DNA of 8,097 bases from Methanosarcinales archaeon (GTDB lineage: Archaea; Halobacteriota; Methanosarcinia; Methanosarcinales; Methanogasteraceae): the NCBI GenBank assembly GCA_003661105.1, contig QMVM01000086.1, positions 1 through 8,097 of the forward strand, in the 5' to 3' direction. The notes under the pieces are model-generated. The model was not told where the DNA came from, searched no databases, and worked only from the letters and a program-made list of their open reading frames with translations. Positions 6,625-8,097 of this stretch are shown piece by piece (within the stretch, counting starts at the first letter, position 1; the number at the start of each line of letters is the position of its first letter). The position numbers and the translations under genes are program-made.

Positions 6625-6635
6625 TAATATTTTAT
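6625..6635 (-). promoter_or_regulatory. Candidate TATA element for the TetR-methyltransferase/nitroreductase operon
   Basis: On the minus strand ATAAAATATTA lies about 33 bases before the ATG at 6592, the distance expected for an archaeal TATA box with a short leader. A weak GAGG (6606-6609) stands between them. A second TATA-like string, GTATAAAAAT, at 6531-6540 lies inside the annotated frame and would instead support a downstream start. Confidence 0.35.
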
Positions 6636-6697
6636 GGTTGCAACAATTCCTTTCAATGGTATCATCTGCAGGTTTATACAGATACCCAGGTGAACAA

Positions 6698-6728
6698 ATC
6701 TGCGTCTGATCCGCGTTAATCCGCGGTT
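6698..6728. repeat. Three tandem near-copies of a 10-11 bp unit
   Basis: ATCTGCGTCTG, ATCCGCGTTA and ATCCGCGGTT follow one another without gaps, each starting ATC[TC]GCG. The 10-11 base period is about one helical turn. Strings of this type (ATCCGCGTTAATCCGCGGTT) recur between genes in many unrelated prokaryotes, so it may be a dispersed intergenic repeat. It lies in the 176-base gap between the insertion element and the methyltransferase gene, which otherwise shows only the promoter and hairpin listed separately. Confidence 0.5.
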
Positions 6729-6731
6729 CAT

Positions 6732-6768
6732 TATACTTTTAACCAACCGGAATAAATTAAAAAGTATA
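6732..6768. terminator. A/T-rich hairpin directly after the transposase stop
   Basis: TATACTTTTAA (6732-6742) pairs with TTAAAAAGTATA (6757-6768), with one unpaired A and a 14-base loop containing CCAACCGG. On the minus strand it starts immediately after the transposase TAA. It could terminate that transcript or be part of the insertion sequence end. The outer boundary of the element cannot be fixed because the other end lies outside the window. Confidence 0.4.
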
Positions 6769-8097
6769 TTAAATATAATACTTTTCGCATTCTTCCCCCA
6801 TCATGCTTACAATATCCCCTAACTCCTCGGTCATGTTCACCAATCTCCTCTCGGAAGTCCCACCAAGTCGAATCGTTGCTTCTGCGATTCTTCTGAACAT
6901 AAAAAACACCCACCGCATCGTAGGATTCTGCACAGGTTTATTCACCTGATTTCTAACAAATTTTCCAGTATCTCTCAGCCTCTGTCTAAGCGTCTGCTGA
7001 GCAATTGAATAAATAAACAGACACAGTACCATAATCATTGCCAATGATTCGATTCTGCTTTCCTTCTTCAAATACACCTCTGAAACATGAAAACTCTTAT
7101 CTTTCAAAAACCGGAACCCGCGCTCGACCGTACTTTGACTCTTGTAATATGACAGGATTTCATCAGCCGTAAGACCTGGATCGTTGGTTGCCAGAATAAA
7201 CCGCCCCAGTTTTTCACGTTTTCGTGCAATTGCCTGTTCATCCGCCATAATCTTGGCTTTCACTGAATAATGTGTCTCAACCACCTCTCCTTTCTTCGGT
7301 CTTCCCTTTTTACCGTTCAGACGGCGTGACTTCGCTTCTATCGATAGTTCTTCGAACTGATATCTCTTGTGTTTGGAAAGCCATGCATTTGCAGCCCTCT
7401 TTGCATCTTCATAGCAAGCATATTCCACCTTTTTCAATTTATTAATAGATTTCTGCGCAGCCTTCCGGTCTTTTTCGATATTCTTGTCATAAGTCTTTTC
7501 TTTCCGTTTTTTCATCTCTTCCGACTGGGTAAGTACCCATTTTTGCGCAATTCCGCCATAAGACGATTCAACTTCGCAATATGAATATCTGGTATCAGTA
7601 CATGCTTCCAGTTCAATATCCGTATCCAGGAGGTCTTTTGCTTCATTGATCGTTGCAGGCACCCGTGTGATCCATAGAGTGCGTTCTCCCAATTCTGTGA
7701 TATTATCTTCGCTGTAGATTGCACTATCGGCAATATGATACACTTCGTCGCTTAATTTCAGACTTTTCTGGATATCTTTGACGGTTTGTACCAACGTTTT
7801 CTTATCAGACGCATTTCCGGAAAGTGTTTTTACAAAAAGTGGGATTCCTTTCTGATCACAGACCCTACTTATCACAAAACGCTTTAGGTCCCAGCGGTTG
7901 TCTTTGGGGTGGCCATAAGTGATCTCGATTGTGTTGTGGTCCGGATCTGAATTCTCGTAAGCTCCATGCAAACTGAAATTGGTCGTGTCTGTGTAAGTAT
8001 GTGTGCACCAAACGAGATGTGATTCATAGATTCCGAGACTATCTGGTTGAAAAATTCGGTGCAACCGTATTCATAGATTTTATCAGAGCGTTCTCCC
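6769..8097 (-). pseudogene. IS1634-type (IS4-like DDE) transposase, frameshifted and cut by the window edge
   Basis: The main frame (about 8010 to 6769) carries a DDE transposase core. The first Asp is in YTDTTNFSLHG, the second in HIADSAIYSEDN about 87 residues later, and the Glu is in YYKSQSTVERGFRFLK about 200 residues after that. The last fits the IS4-group Y-x2-[R]-x3-E-x6-K signature, with Gln in place of Arg. The long stretch between the second Asp and the Glu, the GKKGRPKKGE segment and the C-terminal RWVFFMFRRI are typical of IS1634 members. The N-terminal part is in another frame: from the right edge ERSDKIYEYGCTEFFNQIVS reads to NHISFG, then one base is missing near 7995-8010 before HTYTDTTNF. 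The main frame's own upstream stretch has three stops, so a TTG start at 8064 is not credible. A full transposase of this family is usually over 500 aa; about 425 aa of core and 30 aa of N-terminus are visible. Probably inactive unless the frameshift is an error. Confidence 0.82.
6769..8097 (-). mobile_element. Partial IS1634-family insertion sequence
   Basis: The transposase occupies most of this stretch. Only the 3' side of the element is in the window, and its terminal inverted repeat should lie within about 6690-6768. The A/T-rich inverted repeat at 6732-6768 is near where it would end. No target duplication can be judged without the other end. Confidence 0.6.

Noticed and set aside
1..8097. 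CRISPR arrays, tRNA, rRNA or riboswitch structures.
   Set aside because: No regularly spaced direct repeats, tRNA-like cloverleaf or conserved rRNA segments were seen on reading either strand; the only tandem repeat is the 31-base one at 6698.

Overview
The window looks archaeal, probably an uncultured methanogen- or ANME-related euryarchaeote; that assignment is inference. The pointers are A/T-rich TATA-type promoter elements about 25-35 bases ahead of gene starts, a broken archaeal-type ATPase (ATPase_2 family), a degraded archaeal-style dockerin tail and an IS1634-type transposase. Genes are packed on the minus strand, and several flanking genes are broken.

Layout. (1) 31-268 (+): decayed 3' end of a protein with dockerin-type EF-hand repeats, readable only across frameshifts. 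(2) 298-1364 (+): an ATPase_2-type P-loop ATPase broken by two single extra A bases, one inside the Walker A codons. (3) 1365-1534: gap between convergent genes holding a small inverted repeat. (4) 4989-1535 (-): a tight three-gene operon of an uncharacterised protein with a helical N-terminal region (303 aa) and two paralogous ATPases resembling the BREX ATP-binding domain (DUF2791, BrxC/BrxD-like; 411 and 435 aa). The joins are a GTGA overlap and a 3-base gap. (5) 6592-5082 (-): a TetR-type helix-turn-helix joined directly to a methyltransferase fold, then a nitroreductase, in an operon-like arrangement. (6) 6593-6768: gap with a candidate promoter, a 10-bp-period repeat and a hairpin. (7) 8097-6769 (-): an IS1634-type transposase, frameshifted near its N-terminus and running off the right edge.

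The most interesting unit is the three-gene operon. Both ATPases have intact Walker A and Walker B motifs and share a W-x-E-G-E-x-P motif and a P-D-x-E/E-x-F-like segment. The second also has an N-terminal SH3/Tudor-like segment that may bind nucleic acid. No PglZ, PglX, Lon-like protein, helicase or nuclease is visible, so this is not a recognisable BREX locus. It may be a compact ATPase-pair system for DNA protection or maintenance, or part of a larger system whose effector is elsewhere. The second noteworthy item is the TetR-methyltransferase chimera, whose junction lies exactly at the SAM-binding glycine loop.
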